From contig JAAYNF010000154.1 in the NCBI GenBank assembly GCA_012520975.1, forward strand, positions 1-44,798: 44,798 bases of DNA, read 5' to 3'. Below, in pieces: positions 1-8,289 of the stretch. Position 1 is the first letter of the stretch; the number at the start of each line of letters is the position of its first letter. This stretch comes from Clostridiaceae bacterium. Its GTDB lineage: Bacteria; Bacillota; Clostridia; Saccharofermentanales; UBA5734. Under the pieces are notes generated by a model that saw only the letters and a program-made list of their open reading frames with translations, had not been told where the DNA came from and did no database searches. The translations under genes were made by a program, and so were the position numbers.

Positions 1-241
1 ATGCGCCCGGCCAAGAACAAACACAACATTACCAAGCTCCCAATCACCAGTGGTGGCAGTGTCCGAGGTGTCGCCAAACCAATCAAGGCAGGTTTTGCAG
101 AAATTGCGGTTTTCAAAATCCAAACCAAGGATAACACGGTGCTCCTAAGAGCGATGTATCCATTGAGCACCTTGACAACCTGTGTTACGATGCGAGCAAC
201 CTTAAGAAAGAATGCTTGCGCCGACAATCGGAAGGTATACG
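1..241. other. left-edge stretch, no gene assigned
   Basis: I cannot name a gene here. On the minus strand one frame is open from about base 144 to the window edge (48 codons, entered after a stop at 145-147). Its composition resembles protein (a run reading CLDWFGDTSDTATTGDWELG), so it could be the 5' part of a gene or a degenerate fragment running off the window. A different minus frame has AGGAG followed by GTG and would read as a hydrophobic N-terminus. Neither is recognisable. The plus-strand frame that starts at base 1 looks like a shadow. GGAAGG at 230-235 is the ribosome-binding site of the next gene. Confidence 0.3.
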
Positions 242-1132
242 ATGATGCGAACAAATGAAATAAACATCCGCGACCCGTACATTCTTCTCCATGGTGACCG
301 ATATTATCTGTACGGTACCAGAAGCGCTTCGTGCTGGGGGCTCATGGATGGCTTTGACTGCTACGTCAGTGATGATCTTGAGAATTGGTCCGGACCCATC
401 GAGATTTTCCATAACCATGGTGATTTCTGGGCGGACAGAAGCTACTGGGCGCCGGAATGCTACTTTTACCGGAATGCCTTTTATCTGGTAGCGACCTTTG
501 GGTCGAAAACCCGCAACAAAGGCATTCAGGTTCTGCGCTCCGAATCACCGATCGGCCCTTTCAAACCGCACAGCCCCGGGCCGGTTACACCGGCCGAATG
601 GGTCTGCATCGACGGCACCCTGTACTTTGACCGGGAAAACAAACCCTTTTTAATATTCAGCCTTTCGTTTGAAACCGATAAAAATGGCGGGATGTATGCC
701 ATGCCAGTAACCGCCGACCTGAAAGCGGTTGCCGGAATCCCACGGTTGCTGTTCAACGCATCCGAAGCCGGCTGGCCGGTACCGATTCCGTTCGCCAAAG
801 AAATGGGTGTTGATGGCATAGCCTATCTTTCCGACGGGCCTTTCCTGTTCCGCACCCATGACGGCAGACTGCTGATCATCTGGTCCAGCTGGACAGCCAA
901 AGGCTACGCCGTCGGCATGGCGGTTTCGGATAACCATGAGATTGACGGAAAATGGCAGCATCTCAAGGAATTGCTGATCCCGGAAAATGGCGGGCACGGC
1001 ATGATGTTCCGGGATAAGAATCACGAGTGGATGTATGCCTATCACCATCCCAATGATTTTGGTCTGGAAAAGCCTCGGTTCATCCACATCAAAGAACATC
1101 GAGGAAACGATAGCAACCCTATATCTCGCTGA
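242..1132 (+). CDS. Glycoside hydrolase family 43-type protein
   Basis: Five-bladed beta-propeller glycosidase of the GH43 type (arabinofuranosidase/xylosidase group), 296 residues with no signal peptide, so probably cytoplasmic. The start is the first of two adjacent ATGs, placed 6 bases after GGAAGG. Seen: RDPYI near residues 10-14, with Asp11 in the usual general-base position; WAPE at about 69-72; and WVCIDGTLYF with Asp124 in the pKa-modulator position. The usual general-acid motif EGPF reads SDGPF here, so Glu is replaced by Asp198. Length fits a single-domain GH43. It is a lone gene, convergent with and overlapping by 14 bases the end of the iolG-like gene. It may supply a sugar or glycoside aglycone, but nothing links it firmly to the inositol operon. 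Confidence 0.8.
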   Translation: MMRTNEINIRDPYILLHGDRYYLYGTRSASCWGLMDGFDCYVSDDLENWSGPIEIFHNHGDFWADRSYWAPECYFYRNAFYLVATFGSKTRNKGIQVLRSESPIGPFKPHSPGPVTPAEWVCIDGTLYFDRENKPFLIFSLSFETDKNGGMYAMPVTADLKAVAGIPRLLFNASEAGWPVPIPFAKEMGVDGIAYLSDGPFLFRTHDGRLLIIWSSWTAKGYAVGMAVSDNHEIDGKWQHLKELLIPENGGHGMMFRDKNHEWMYAYHHPNDFGLEKPRFIHIKEHRGNDSNPISR

Positions 1133-2132
1133 TTTTGACGGAGCGATTTTCGGCAAGGGATTTTTTGCAGGCGAGGCTGATGCGAATGGAGATCTCACCA
1201 TCCTCAAAACCTACCTCGGGGTCGCTGCCGCTTTTGATGCAGTCGACAAAGGAGCGAATTTCCGCTTTATAAGCTTCCATATAACGTTCCAGGAAGAACC
1301 AAAGCGGCTTTTGCGTGCATACTCCGTCGACCGTGGAGAGAATCGCGGTGGAGGGCTTATCGTTTTCACACTGTATGCTGCCCTTTGAGCCGAACGCCTC
1401 CGCCCGTTGATCGTAGCCGTAAACCGCCTTGCGTGAGTTGTCAATCAGCGCAAGCGCTCCGTTGGAGAGTTTGGCGGAAACGGTTGCCGTATCGACATCC
1501 CCCGCCTCACCGATTGCGGGATCTATAAGTACGGCGCCCTGGGCATAGACCTCTGCGACCTCCGCACCCGAAAGATAGCGGAGCATATCCAAATCATGAA
1601 TCATCATGTCCAGAAAGATTCCGCCCGATGTCTTTACATATGCAGGAGACGGGGGCTCGGGGTCCCGTGAACTGATTCTGATAAAATGCAAATCCCCAAT
1701 GGTCTTGTTTTCAACCGCTTCGCGGATGGCCCTGAAATTGTGATCGAACCTTCGGTTGAAGCCCACTTGATAGACAAGCTTTTTATCCGCGGAATCAAGC
1801 GCTTTTTTGACCTGCGCGATTTTTTCAAGGGAGTGGTCGATGGGCTTTTCGCAGAAGATGTGTTTTCCCTTTTGGATTGCCTCAATGGAAATCGATGCGT
1901 GTGTATCGGTGGAAGAGCAGATGAGCACTGCATCAATCCGTTCGTCGTTCAAAATCTCGTGATGGTCAAGATAGATGCCCTCAATTCCCACGCGTTTTGC
2001 CCATTCCGCCGTCTGCTGCGGCATGTACGGATCTGCTATGGACAGGATTTTCGCCTCGGGGACGCCCGTGATAATGCTTTTAGCATGAACCTGTCCGATG
2101 CGGCCGGCGCCGATGATGCCGATGTTTATCAT
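1119..2132 (-). CDS. iolG: myo-Inositol 2-dehydrogenase (Gfo/Idh/MocA family)
   Basis: NAD-dependent oxidation of myo-inositol to scyllo-inosose (2-keto-myo-inositol), in the cytoplasm. 337 residues, the usual length. The N-terminal Rossmann fold starts with GAGRIGQVHA at residues 8-17. The EKP motif (about 94-96) supplies the catalytic lysine. The C-terminal domain has GGIFLDMMIHDLDM, giving the DxxxH pair that corresponds to Asp172/His176 of the Bacillus enzyme. SRDPEPPSPAY, AGDVDTA and NSRKAVYGYDQR are characteristic of IolG rather than of generic family members. AGGAGG precedes the ATG. It is the last gene of the minus-strand operon, directly after the iolO-like gene (28-base gap). First step of the proposed pathway. 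Confidence 0.88.
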   Translation of the reverse strand: MINIGIIGAGRIGQVHAKSIITGVPEAKILSIADPYMPQQTAEWAKRVGIEGIYLDHHEILNDERIDAVLICSSTDTHASISIEAIQKGKHIFCEKPIDHSLEKIAQVKKALDSADKKLVYQVGFNRRFDHNFRAIREAVENKTIGDLHFIRISSRDPEPPSPAYVKTSGGIFLDMMIHDLDMLRYLSGAEVAEVYAQGAVLIDPAIGEAGDVDTATVSAKLSNGALALIDNSRKAVYGYDQRAEAFGSKGSIQCENDKPSTAILSTVDGVCTQKPLWFFLERYMEAYKAEIRSFVDCIKSGSDPEVGFEDGEISIRISLACKKSLAENRSVKISEI

Positions 2133-2160
2133 TTGTTCCTCCTGTCAAAACGATTTAAAA

Positions 2161-2985
2161 TTATTCTATGGCACCGCGGATCTTCTGCTGTGCCCTTCCT
2201 TCATTTTTCAATACGTATTCCCGGCTGGGAACGCACAGCGTCTCCAGCGCAAATGCTCCCTGATATCCCAGCTGCACCATGTGTCGCAAAATGCGGGAAA
2301 AGTCAATCTTGGTAAAGCTTGGCAGTCCTCGGTCCGAATCGGCAATGTGTACGTTTGTGACGAGGCTTGCGACGGATTGAAACGTATCCAGCACGTCTTT
2401 TTCCATCAGCGATGCATGGTAAATATCAAAGAGAATGCCACAGTGACTTGGGTTTCCGATTCCGTCGAGCAAACGCGTCACATCCGCGACGGTGTTCAAA
2501 AGATTAGTTTCCGCGGCGCATATCGGTTCGATTTGCAACATAACATTGTTTTGCGCGGCATACTCCGCAAGCTCCGCAATGCAAGCCGATAAAATCGCTT
2601 CCGCCGTGTCGATATCTGTTTCGGGTCTTCCACGCAGCAGCCCTATGGTCACGTTCGGATGACCGATTTTTGCGGAGAGATCAATGTGCTGCCTGACGAT
2701 GTCCATCGCCCGCATTCGAATGCCTTCATCCATAGAAGCAAGATAAATACCGTCTCTGCCATATGTCTGTCCCGTGGAAATCGTTGTGATTTTCAGTTTG
2801 TTTTCTTTTGCGCAATTGTTCAGCGCGTCAACATCAATCAGCTGCGGATACGCGACCGCGATTTCGACGCCCGTAAAGCCGTGCGCGCACAAAGAGGAAA
2901 AAGCTGCCTGCCATGCAACCGCATGATACGGGGAAAACCCCGTGTCGAACTGAAGGGGAACGGTTTGTGAAATAATGTTGCGCAA
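2161..2985 (-). CDS. iolO: 5-Keto-L-gluconate epimerase-like TIM-barrel protein
   Basis: Xylose-isomerase-type TIM barrel, 274 residues from a TTG start at 2985, chosen because AGGAGG lies 6 bases upstream. An upstream TTG at 3003 would place that Shine-Dalgarno inside the gene. It resembles T. maritima IolO (TM0416), which epimerises 5-dehydro-L-gluconate to D-tagaturonate. Shared patterns as I recall them: GFTGVEIAV near the start, STGQTYGRDG, LLRGR, the metal-ligand segment QIEPI followed by ETNLLNT, GILFDIYH, HIADSDR and a late FALETL glutamate. It lies between the creatininase-like and IolG-like genes, as expected for an inositol operon. The family also contains hydroxypyruvate isomerases and IolE, so substrate assignment depends on context as much as on sequence. 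Confidence 0.75.
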   Translation of the reverse strand: MRNIISQTVPLQFDTGFSPYHAVAWQAAFSSLCAHGFTGVEIAVAYPQLIDVDALNNCAKENKLKITTISTGQTYGRDGIYLASMDEGIRMRAMDIVRQHIDLSAKIGHPNVTIGLLRGRPETDIDTAEAILSACIAELAEYAAQNNVMLQIEPICAAETNLLNTVADVTRLLDGIGNPSHCGILFDIYHASLMEKDVLDTFQSVASLVTNVHIADSDRGLPSFTKIDFSRILRHMVQLGYQGAFALETLCVPSREYVLKNEGRAQQKIRGAIE

Positions 2986-3008
2986 GCTGTGCCTCCTGTT
3001 CAAAAATC

Positions 3009-3039
3009 ATGGGGCGGCGATTACTCATCGCCGCCCCAT
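3009..3039 (-). terminator. intercistronic hairpin/attenuator within the inositol operon
   Basis: Perfect 13-bp inverted repeat (3009-3021 with 3027-3039) and a 5-base loop. Read on the minus strand it is GC-rich and is followed within a few bases by TTTTT (3002-3006), the layout of an intrinsic terminator. It sits after the iolN-like stop (3046) and just before the ribosome-binding site of the iolO-like gene. It may terminate part of the transcripts or stabilise upstream mRNA, lowering iolO and iolG relative to iolM and iolN. Confidence 0.7.
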
Positions 3040-3045
3040 ACCAAA

Positions 3046-4167
3046 TCAGTCGATAAATATGCCTCTGCGGGGTAGTTCGTGAATGCTCTTCCAGCCTTCG
3101 CTGAGGGGTTCCTTCAGGCAGGGAGCGATCTCTTCTGCAGGGCGGTAGGAGAACTTCGAAGGATCCGGTACCGTGCCCGCGGGATATTTCTCAATGATAT
3201 CCTCGCACATGAGTGTCAGGTACTCGCAGATGGCTGCTATCGCACGCTTGACGCGACGCGGATGCGCCCGAGTGGGCTTGCCCACCACGCCTTCGGGTGT
3301 GCCAAAACGCTCGATCCAAGCATTGCCCTCCATCTCCTGCCAACGGTTGGGACGATGGAAAGAATCCACGGAACCATCGAAGAAACCATCTTGCAAAAAG
3401 CCGAAGTTGACGGGTGTCGCGTCGACACAGGCGTCCATGTCCATCATCTCGGGGAACATCAGCAGTCCAACGCTTGTTTCGGATTCATCTGCGTGCACAA
3501 ACGGCGTCGACACAAAGTCGGGACGTTCGTCACCAAGCGGATAGAAGAACTCTCGGACCGCTCTGTGCCATTCCACCACGCACGCGAAACCGGGAAGCTG
3601 GTATCTCTTAAAAAATTCCTGGACGGCGCTTTCGAGCATCCAGTCCTGTCCATGGTTGTTGACGAGGATGATTTTGCGGAATCCATCATCCCACAGACCG
3701 GCCATAACGGCGGTGAGTGTATCAACAATGGCGGTCTCGGATATCATGACGGTACCCGGCATACCAACATGGTGGTAGGGGTGCCCGCCGTAGTTGAGCG
3801 GCGGGAACGCGAGGTTGACCTCACGTCCGAGCTTTGCGGTCTTTCTTCTAACCGCCTCGCAGATGAGCTGCGCCATGAAGGTGTCAAGACCGGACGGGCT
3901 ATGCGCGCCGTGGTTTTCCGTGCATCCGATGGGTACCAGTACAATGTCGTTCTTTCTGCGCTTTTCAATCAGTTTCGAACGCGGCGTATTCTGGATATAG
4001 GTTCCTGCTACGCCCATCTCAAGGGGCGAACCAATGCCGTAATCATCGAGGATCTCTTGGATTTCCTCTTCAGAGGCGTCCCAGATTCGTTTCTTCATAC
4101 GGCCGACCTTGCTGTCCTCAAAGAATATGTTGGGATATTCGGTGGTAAGATAGTTTACATATGACAT
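3046..4167 (-). CDS. iolN: 3-Dehydro-scyllo-inosose hydrolase-like (creatininase family)
   Basis: Creatininase-superfamily amidohydrolase fold, 373 residues, longer than plain creatininases (about 250) because of an N-terminal extension of roughly 70 residues. Metal-site motifs: PIGCTENHGAHSPSGLD (about 78-94), GGHPYHH (about 127-133) and NNHGQDW (about 170-176). In T. maritima the creatininase-like IolN opens the ring of 3-dehydro-scyllo-inosose to give 5-dehydro-L-gluconate. Position between IolM-like and IolO-like genes supports the same role. GGAGGA precedes the ATG; the upstream gene ends 15 bases away, so the two are probably co-translated. A generic creatininase is unlikely given the neighbours, but the reaction is inferred. 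Confidence 0.78.
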   Translation of the reverse strand: MSYVNYLTTEYPNIFFEDSKVGRMKKRIWDASEEEIQEILDDYGIGSPLEMGVAGTYIQNTPRSKLIEKRRKNDIVLVPIGCTENHGAHSPSGLDTFMAQLICEAVRRKTAKLGREVNLAFPPLNYGGHPYHHVGMPGTVMISETAIVDTLTAVMAGLWDDGFRKIILVNNHGQDWMLESAVQEFFKRYQLPGFACVVEWHRAVREFFYPLGDERPDFVSTPFVHADESETSVGLLMFPEMMDMDACVDATPVNFGFLQDGFFDGSVDSFHRPNRWQEMEGNAWIERFGTPEGVVGKPTRAHPRRVKRAIAAICEYLTLMCEDIIEKYPAGTVPDPSKFSYRPAEEIAPCLKEPLSEGWKSIHELPRRGIFID

Positions 4168-4181
4168 AATTTTTCCTCCAT

Positions 4182-5384
4182 TCAGTCGTCCATGACGCAG
4201 GTGATTTTCATGTTGGTACGATCGGTCTGCAGTGCAAGAATGTGTTCGGGAACCTCATCCAGCGTGATTTTCTTGGTAATAATGGGCAGCATATCCATAC
4301 CCGCAGCCATGCTGGCGATGACGCGCGGGAACGTGCCGTGGCCGCTATGACCCTGTGCGCCGACGATGCGTGCTCTTCTGACCTGCAGAACCTCACCGGT
4401 TACGGGCATTTTCGCCTCGGCGCGCGCGACAACGACAACGGTGGCGTTGAGGGTCCTGCCCTCCCAGATGCACTGCTCGATTCCCGGATATACCACCGTC
4501 GGCAGACCCGTTGCCTCGAGATACAGGCTCGCCCCCATGCCATCCGTCAGGCGGAGCACCTCTGATGTAAAATCGACCTTGGTCGGATCGATCACGTAAT
4601 CCGCCCCCATCTTCATGGCAAGAGCCGCTCGTTCGGGTTGCGGTTCAGATACGATGACTGTTGCGCCGCCCATGGTCTTTAATTCTCTGCACGCCGCAAG
4701 GCCAACAGGACCCGCGCCGCAGATGACGGCGTTATCTCCGGGACGAACTCCGCCGCCGCGCTCGATAACAGCGTTGTAGGCGACGCAGCAGGGCTCTACC
4801 AAAGAACCTGCAAGGAAGATGTCGCTTTCGTCCTTATATATCTTGCGTAACGGCTCAAGGCTCCATAGGCAGCGATCCGGCAGCACGATGTATTCGCAGA
4901 ACGCGCCATTCACATTGAAACCAATCTCATCCAGTCTTTCACAGTGGTTGGGCCAACCGTCCGCGCAGGGCTTGCAGCTGCCGCACCACAGCATCTCCTC
5001 GGCACAGACAAGCTCACCGCCCTTGAACGGCTTGTTGGTTACCTTGTCGATGGCGCCGGGACCGCCCTTGACAACCACACCGCTGAATTCGTGACCAAGG
5101 ATGCAAGGAAAGCCGGTCAGACCGGGATAATAGATGTAGCCGTCTTCCTGGGCCTGTGCCATATGAACGTCACTACCGCAGATGCCGCAGGCCTTTACCT
5201 TGATAAGCACCTGACCGGGGCCCGGTTCCGGGATGTCGTGCTCGTCGATGGAAATATAAGGATCTCTCCACACCTGACTGCCGAGGTATGTTTGAACCTT
5301 GTCGATGTCCTTGCTGCCAAGCTTGAAGCCGGGCTTCGGATCCCACGTGGCGTGAAGTGTTACACCTCTCATCTTTTGTGCCAT
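4182..5384 (-). CDS. iolM: scyllo-Inosose 3-dehydrogenase-like zinc alcohol dehydrogenase
   Basis: Medium-chain zinc dehydrogenase, 400 residues. The start at 5384 is preceded by GAGAGG; the longer frame upstream has no such site. The N-terminus, WDPKPGFKLGSKDID and VKACGICGSDVHMAQ, closely matches my memory of T. maritima IolM (TM0412), which oxidises scyllo-inosose to 3-dehydro-scyllo-inosose. Catalytic zinc ligands are Cys (CGICGSD) and His/Glu (LGHEFSG). The structural zinc lobe is CGSCKPCADGWPNHC. The NAD site is CGAGPVGLAA. The long loop between the GHE motif and the cysteine lobe and the tail motif GAQGHSGHGTFPRVI also match that subfamily. Third gene of the minus operon. A paralogue lies at 38132-39316. 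Confidence 0.85.
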   Translation of the reverse strand: MAQKMRGVTLHATWDPKPGFKLGSKDIDKVQTYLGSQVWRDPYISIDEHDIPEPGPGQVLIKVKACGICGSDVHMAQAQEDGYIYYPGLTGFPCILGHEFSGVVVKGGPGAIDKVTNKPFKGGELVCAEEMLWCGSCKPCADGWPNHCERLDEIGFNVNGAFCEYIVLPDRCLWSLEPLRKIYKDESDIFLAGSLVEPCCVAYNAVIERGGGVRPGDNAVICGAGPVGLAACRELKTMGGATVIVSEPQPERAALAMKMGADYVIDPTKVDFTSEVLRLTDGMGASLYLEATGLPTVVYPGIEQCIWEGRTLNATVVVVARAEAKMPVTGEVLQVRRARIVGAQGHSGHGTFPRVIASMAAGMDMLPIITKKITLDEVPEHILALQTDRTNMKITCVMDD

Positions 5385-5444
5385 AAATAATACCTCTCTT
5401 TTTCTATTGTTGAGTCCCTCTTCAGGGGATATCAGAACCAAAGC

Positions 5445-6215
5445 TTATACAGTTCTTAGCCTGTCGAGATTGATTTCGGGTGCGCGCGGGAACAGCTCTT
5501 TCAGTTCGGAAAAGTCGAAAATAATTCCGTCCGGGCGGTTCTCATCGGTGATAACTTCCTTCTTGAGTTTCTCAAGTTTCTCGGGCGTGGTGTAGAGAAT
5601 AAACATCCCAAAGCCTGCTAGGCGTGCGCCCTCGACATCGCGCTTGAGATTGTCGCCGATGTAAACGCAGCGTTCGGGCGCAACCGCAAGCAGATCACTA
5701 GCCCTTTTGTAAATCTCGGGGTCGGGTTTGCGGATGCCCTCGACACACGATAACAAAACAACGTCGAAATACTGTTCCAGATTATCCTCCCGCAACCAGT
5801 CAGGAATTTCTATGGAGGTGACGAGATTACTGATGATGCCGAGCTTGTAGCCGTTCTCGTACAAATCCCGAATGCTTTGCACACCGTTTTCCGCTACGAC
5901 ACGCCTGCCGTCCTTGTTGCGAAACTCCACCGTCAGCTCCACGCAGTTTTTTAAAATCAAATCCCGCGGATATTCGGGCGTGAGCCACTTTGTCCACAGC
6001 TCGCTCTCCGGCGCTTCGCGCATGGTTTCAAAACACCATTTGCGGTATCCTTCGTAGCGATAATCCAAAAACTTGCAGAATGCATCGGGGTCGCCTGTTT
6101 CACCGCAAAGTTCGGCAATACGCTGCCTTGCCGTCCGCTCAAACGCGGCGTCGCGCTCAACCAGCCGTAACGTGCCACCAAGATCATAAAATATAGCGTC
6201 AAATTGTGTGCTCAT
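5445..6215 (-). CDS. HAD-superfamily hydrolase (paralogue 1)
   Basis: HAD hydrolase with an alpha-helical cap inserted after motif I, 256 residues. Motif I is YDLGGT: the nucleophile Asp is present, but the residue two places on, usually the Asp acid/base of phosphatases, is Gly. Motif II is IISNL, motif III KPDPEIY, motif IV GDNLKRDV. The cap carries ELWTKWLTPEYP and DGRRVV, also seen in the copies at 10108 and 10884. One of five related HADs in the window. It lies between another HAD and the iolM-like gene in the LacI-controlled operon. It may dephosphorylate an intermediate or an imported phosphorylated compound; substrate unknown. Confidence 0.8.
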   Translation of the reverse strand: MSTQFDAIFYDLGGTLRLVERDAAFERTARQRIAELCGETGDPDAFCKFLDYRYEGYRKWCFETMREAPESELWTKWLTPEYPRDLILKNCVELTVEFRNKDGRRVVAENGVQSIRDLYENGYKLGIISNLVTSIEIPDWLREDNLEQYFDVVLLSCVEGIRKPDPEIYKRASDLLAVAPERCVYIGDNLKRDVEGARLAGFGMFILYTTPEKLEKLKKEVITDENRPDGIIFDFSELKELFPRAPEINLDRLRTV

Positions 6216-6229
6216 GTCGTATCTCCTAA

Positions 6230-6979
6230 CTATATTATCTTATCGATAATGGGAATAATTTCAAGCAGATCGGTTATTTTGTAATCCGGTTCCAAACCGC
6301 TGCAGAGAAAACCTTCGTCTCTGTGATATATCGCTGGATTGTCGATCTGAATAGAGAGTCCGATGCCGGCATTTTTACAGCCCAAGACATCTCGCGACAG
6401 CGTATCTCCTACATAGCAAAACGCATCCTTTTCTATTTCCAGCTTGTCTATCGCCAGCCGAAAAATTTCGTGGGAGGGCTTTCGGAATCCGACTTCGCTG
6501 GACAGAATGATCATTTCCATCGCGTCGTATATCCCGCATTCCCTCAAAAAATATGGCGAAAACGTGGTTGAAATGGTATTGCTGATGATTCCAAGGCGTA
6601 GATTGCGCTTTTTCAGCGCATCCATGACCTCTTTTACATGAGGACGTGCCGTATTGACAACGCGCATATCGTTATACAGAAAACTCAGTTCTTCGCTTAT
6701 TGGGGCAAGCTTGTCTCTGCCAACGTCAAAATCCGCAAGATAGAACTCATCCCAAATCCTATCGGCGGGCCACTCCCACAATGTCTGTTCAACGTGATGC
6801 TTGTACCGCTCCGCGTTTTGATGGAGCAGGGAGGAAAACACGTCATCGTCTACAGGGATACGGATGTCTTGCTTTTCCAAACGCTTCCGGAGCTCTTTGA
6901 TAAAGCGCGCGCGCACCTGTTCATCGCTTGTAACAGTGTGAAGAGTACCGCCTATATCAAAAAAAACCGCCTGAATCAT
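6230..6979 (-). CDS. HAD-superfamily hydrolase (paralogue 2)
   Basis: First gene of the minus-strand inositol operon, 249 residues when started at 6979 (MIQAVFFDIGGT). A longer frame to 7030 would run into the operator and is unlikely. HAD motifs: FDIGGT (nucleophile Asp, Gly at +2), IISNT, RKPSHEIF, GDTLSRDV. The cap has IWDEFYLADF in the position of the ELWTxWLxPDYP segment of its relatives. It most resembles the HAD at 28703 (shared GDTLxRDV, RKPH/S, ISNTxS). Leader of about 70 bases from the predicted transcription start. Substrate unknown; expression with inositol genes suggests a cyclitol or sugar-acid phosphate. Confidence 0.78.
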   Translation of the reverse strand: MIQAVFFDIGGTLHTVTSDEQVRARFIKELRKRLEKQDIRIPVDDDVFSSLLHQNAERYKHHVEQTLWEWPADRIWDEFYLADFDVGRDKLAPISEELSFLYNDMRVVNTARPHVKEVMDALKKRNLRLGIISNTISTTFSPYFLRECGIYDAMEMIILSSEVGFRKPSHEIFRLAIDKLEIEKDAFCYVGDTLSRDVLGCKNAGIGLSIQIDNPAIYHRDEGFLCSGLEPDYKITDLLEIIPIIDKII

Positions 6980-7026
6980 TTTTACCCCAACAGCCTCCAA
7001 TAATGTGTGTTGTATCGGCATACAAT

Positions 7027-7038
7027 GCAAACGTTTGC
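7027..7038. promoter_or_regulatory. LacI-type operator O1
   Basis: Perfect 12-base palindrome GCAAACGTTTGC, 14 bases downstream of the minus-strand -10 box, so over the start of the inositol operon transcript. Identical cores lie at 10072-10083 and 23793-23804. Confidence 0.85.
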
Positions 7039-7052
7039 GTTATCTTGTCTTA

Positions 7053-7081
7053 ATTGTACGGCTGTACTCTGCTTTTGTCAA
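7053..7081 (-). promoter_or_regulatory. promoter of the inositol (iol) operon
   Basis: On the minus strand: TTGACA at 7081-7076, 17-base spacer, TACAAT at 7058-7053. It fires leftward into the HAD-HAD-iolMNOG operon. Confidence 0.8.
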
Positions 7082-7151
7082 CAACTTTTTGTGGGGCAAA
7101 AACGGAACGTTGCGGTTGATTCTTCGTGAAAATACCGACTTCGGAAAGGTG

Positions 7152-7180
7152 TTGACAGTTTTCTTGCCTCATAGTAATAT
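7152..7180 (+). promoter_or_regulatory. promoter of the lacI-PHP-MBL genes
   Basis: TTGACA at 7152-7157, 17-base spacer, TAATAT at 7175-7180. Divergent from the inositol operon promoter. Confidence 0.8.
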
Positions 7181-7195
7181 TATGCGCAAGCGTAC

Positions 7196-7207
7196 GTAAA
7201 TGTTTGC
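7196..7207. promoter_or_regulatory. degenerate LacI operator O2 (autoregulation)
   Basis: GTAAATGTTTGC matches the regulon palindrome at 10 of 12 positions and starts 15 bases after the lacI -10 box, the same geometry as the perfect sites. A TACGTAAA direct repeat (7193-7200 and 7227-7234) overlaps it; the second copy lies within a TTTACGTAAA palindrome at 7225-7234. Weak self-repression is the natural reading. Confidence 0.55.
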
Positions 7208-7255
7208 GTTGATTTGACAGGCAGTTTACGTAAATCCAGCCTTTAGGAGCATGAA

Positions 7256-8272
7256 TTGAGACGAGTTACGATAAAAGATATCGCAAAAGAGGCAAACGTC
7301 TCTTACGCCACCGTATCAAGGGCGTTGTCCGGTAGTCCCGAAATTAGCGAGAAAACCCGCGCTCACGTATTGGAAGTCAGCAAACGGATGGGCTACACGA
7401 AAAACTATATCGCCCATGCCATGGTGAAAAAGCGCACAGGATTGATCGGACTTATCGTCGCCAGTGTAAAAAACCCCTTTATGAGTGAACTTGCGTTTCA
7501 TATTGAACAGCATGCCATGCTGAAGGGATATAACCTCATGCTTTGCAATTCCTCCCATGATACGGAGCGTGAGCGACAGGTTTTTGAGGTGCTCATAAGC
7601 AGACAGGTGGATGGTATCATCATCGTTCCCACAAGCGCGGAAACCCACCGCCATCTTGCGCCGTATCTTGAGACAACCCCTACGGTTTTTGTCGGTGAAA
7701 ATCTGAGGGATGCCGCCGTGAGCTATGTGGCCATCGATAACTACCGCGGCACCAGAATCGGCATGGAGTATCTTTATGGGTTGGGACACCGGGACATCCT
7801 TTATTTCGGCAGGCGCAAAGGTTCTGTGACACATCAGCTGCGCGCGAACGGCTACATAGACGCATGCGAGGAGGCGGGGATCGAGCCTATGATTTGCCAC
7901 AGCAGCTACACGTCAAGCTCCATACAAAACGGCTATCAACTTGCAAAGACCCTGCTTGCAAAGCCCATCGACTACACGGCGGTTTTTGCGGCGACGGACT
8001 CAATGGCGCTTGGCTTTATGAAGGCGACCAGCGAGCTGAAAATCAGAATACCCAAGGATCTTTCCCTGATGGGCTTCGACAACATCCAGTATGCAGAACT
8101 ACCGCGCATTGATCTTACCACCATTGAGCAGCCCCAGCAGGCCATTGCGGCGACCGCCGTAGATACCCTGCTTGAGCGCATAAACAATCCGCAGGCAGGT
8201 TATGCGCACCACGTGTTGTCTCCGAAGCTGATTGAGCGCGGCACCTGCAAACAGCTGAGTGATACAGAATGA
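7256..8272 (+). CDS. LacI-family transcriptional regulator (regulon repressor)
   Basis: 338 residues. TTG start at 7256, 8 bases after AGGAG; the nearby ATG at 7251 hits a stop at once. The N-terminal helix-turn-helix is VTIKDIAKEANVSYATVSRALSG-type (residues about 4-26), followed by the hinge segment GYTKNYIAHAMVKKRTG, then a periplasmic-binding-protein-like effector domain (IGLIVASVKNPF, VDGIIIVPTSAE, LMGFDNIQYAEL, TTIEQPQQAIA). It sits between two target promoters and its own promoter carries a weaker site, so it is the likely binder of GCAAACGTTTGC. The effector may be an inositol-derived intermediate. A distant alternative is that it answers only to the HAD/PHP genes. Confidence 0.88.
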   Translation: MRRVTIKDIAKEANVSYATVSRALSGSPEISEKTRAHVLEVSKRMGYTKNYIAHAMVKKRTGLIGLIVASVKNPFMSELAFHIEQHAMLKGYNLMLCNSSHDTERERQVFEVLISRQVDGIIIVPTSAETHRHLAPYLETTPTVFVGENLRDAAVSYVAIDNYRGTRIGMEYLYGLGHRDILYFGRRKGSVTHQLRANGYIDACEEAGIEPMICHSSYTSSSIQNGYQLAKTLLAKPIDYTAVFAATDSMALGFMKATSELKIRIPKDLSLMGFDNIQYAELPRIDLTTIEQPQQAIAATAVDTLLERINNPQAGYAHHVLSPKLIERGTCKQLSDTE

Positions 8273-8289
8273 CAGCAAACGGAGGCGCC

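Noticed and set aside
3079-4164. 361-codon plus-strand open frame
   Set aside because: Exactly antisense to the iolN-like gene, which has clear creatininase motifs and a ribosome-binding site; a shadow caused by codon bias.
6980-7030. Longer start of HAD paralogue 2
   Set aside because: The extension runs into the operator and close to the predicted transcription start; the start at 6979 begins right at the HAD fold.
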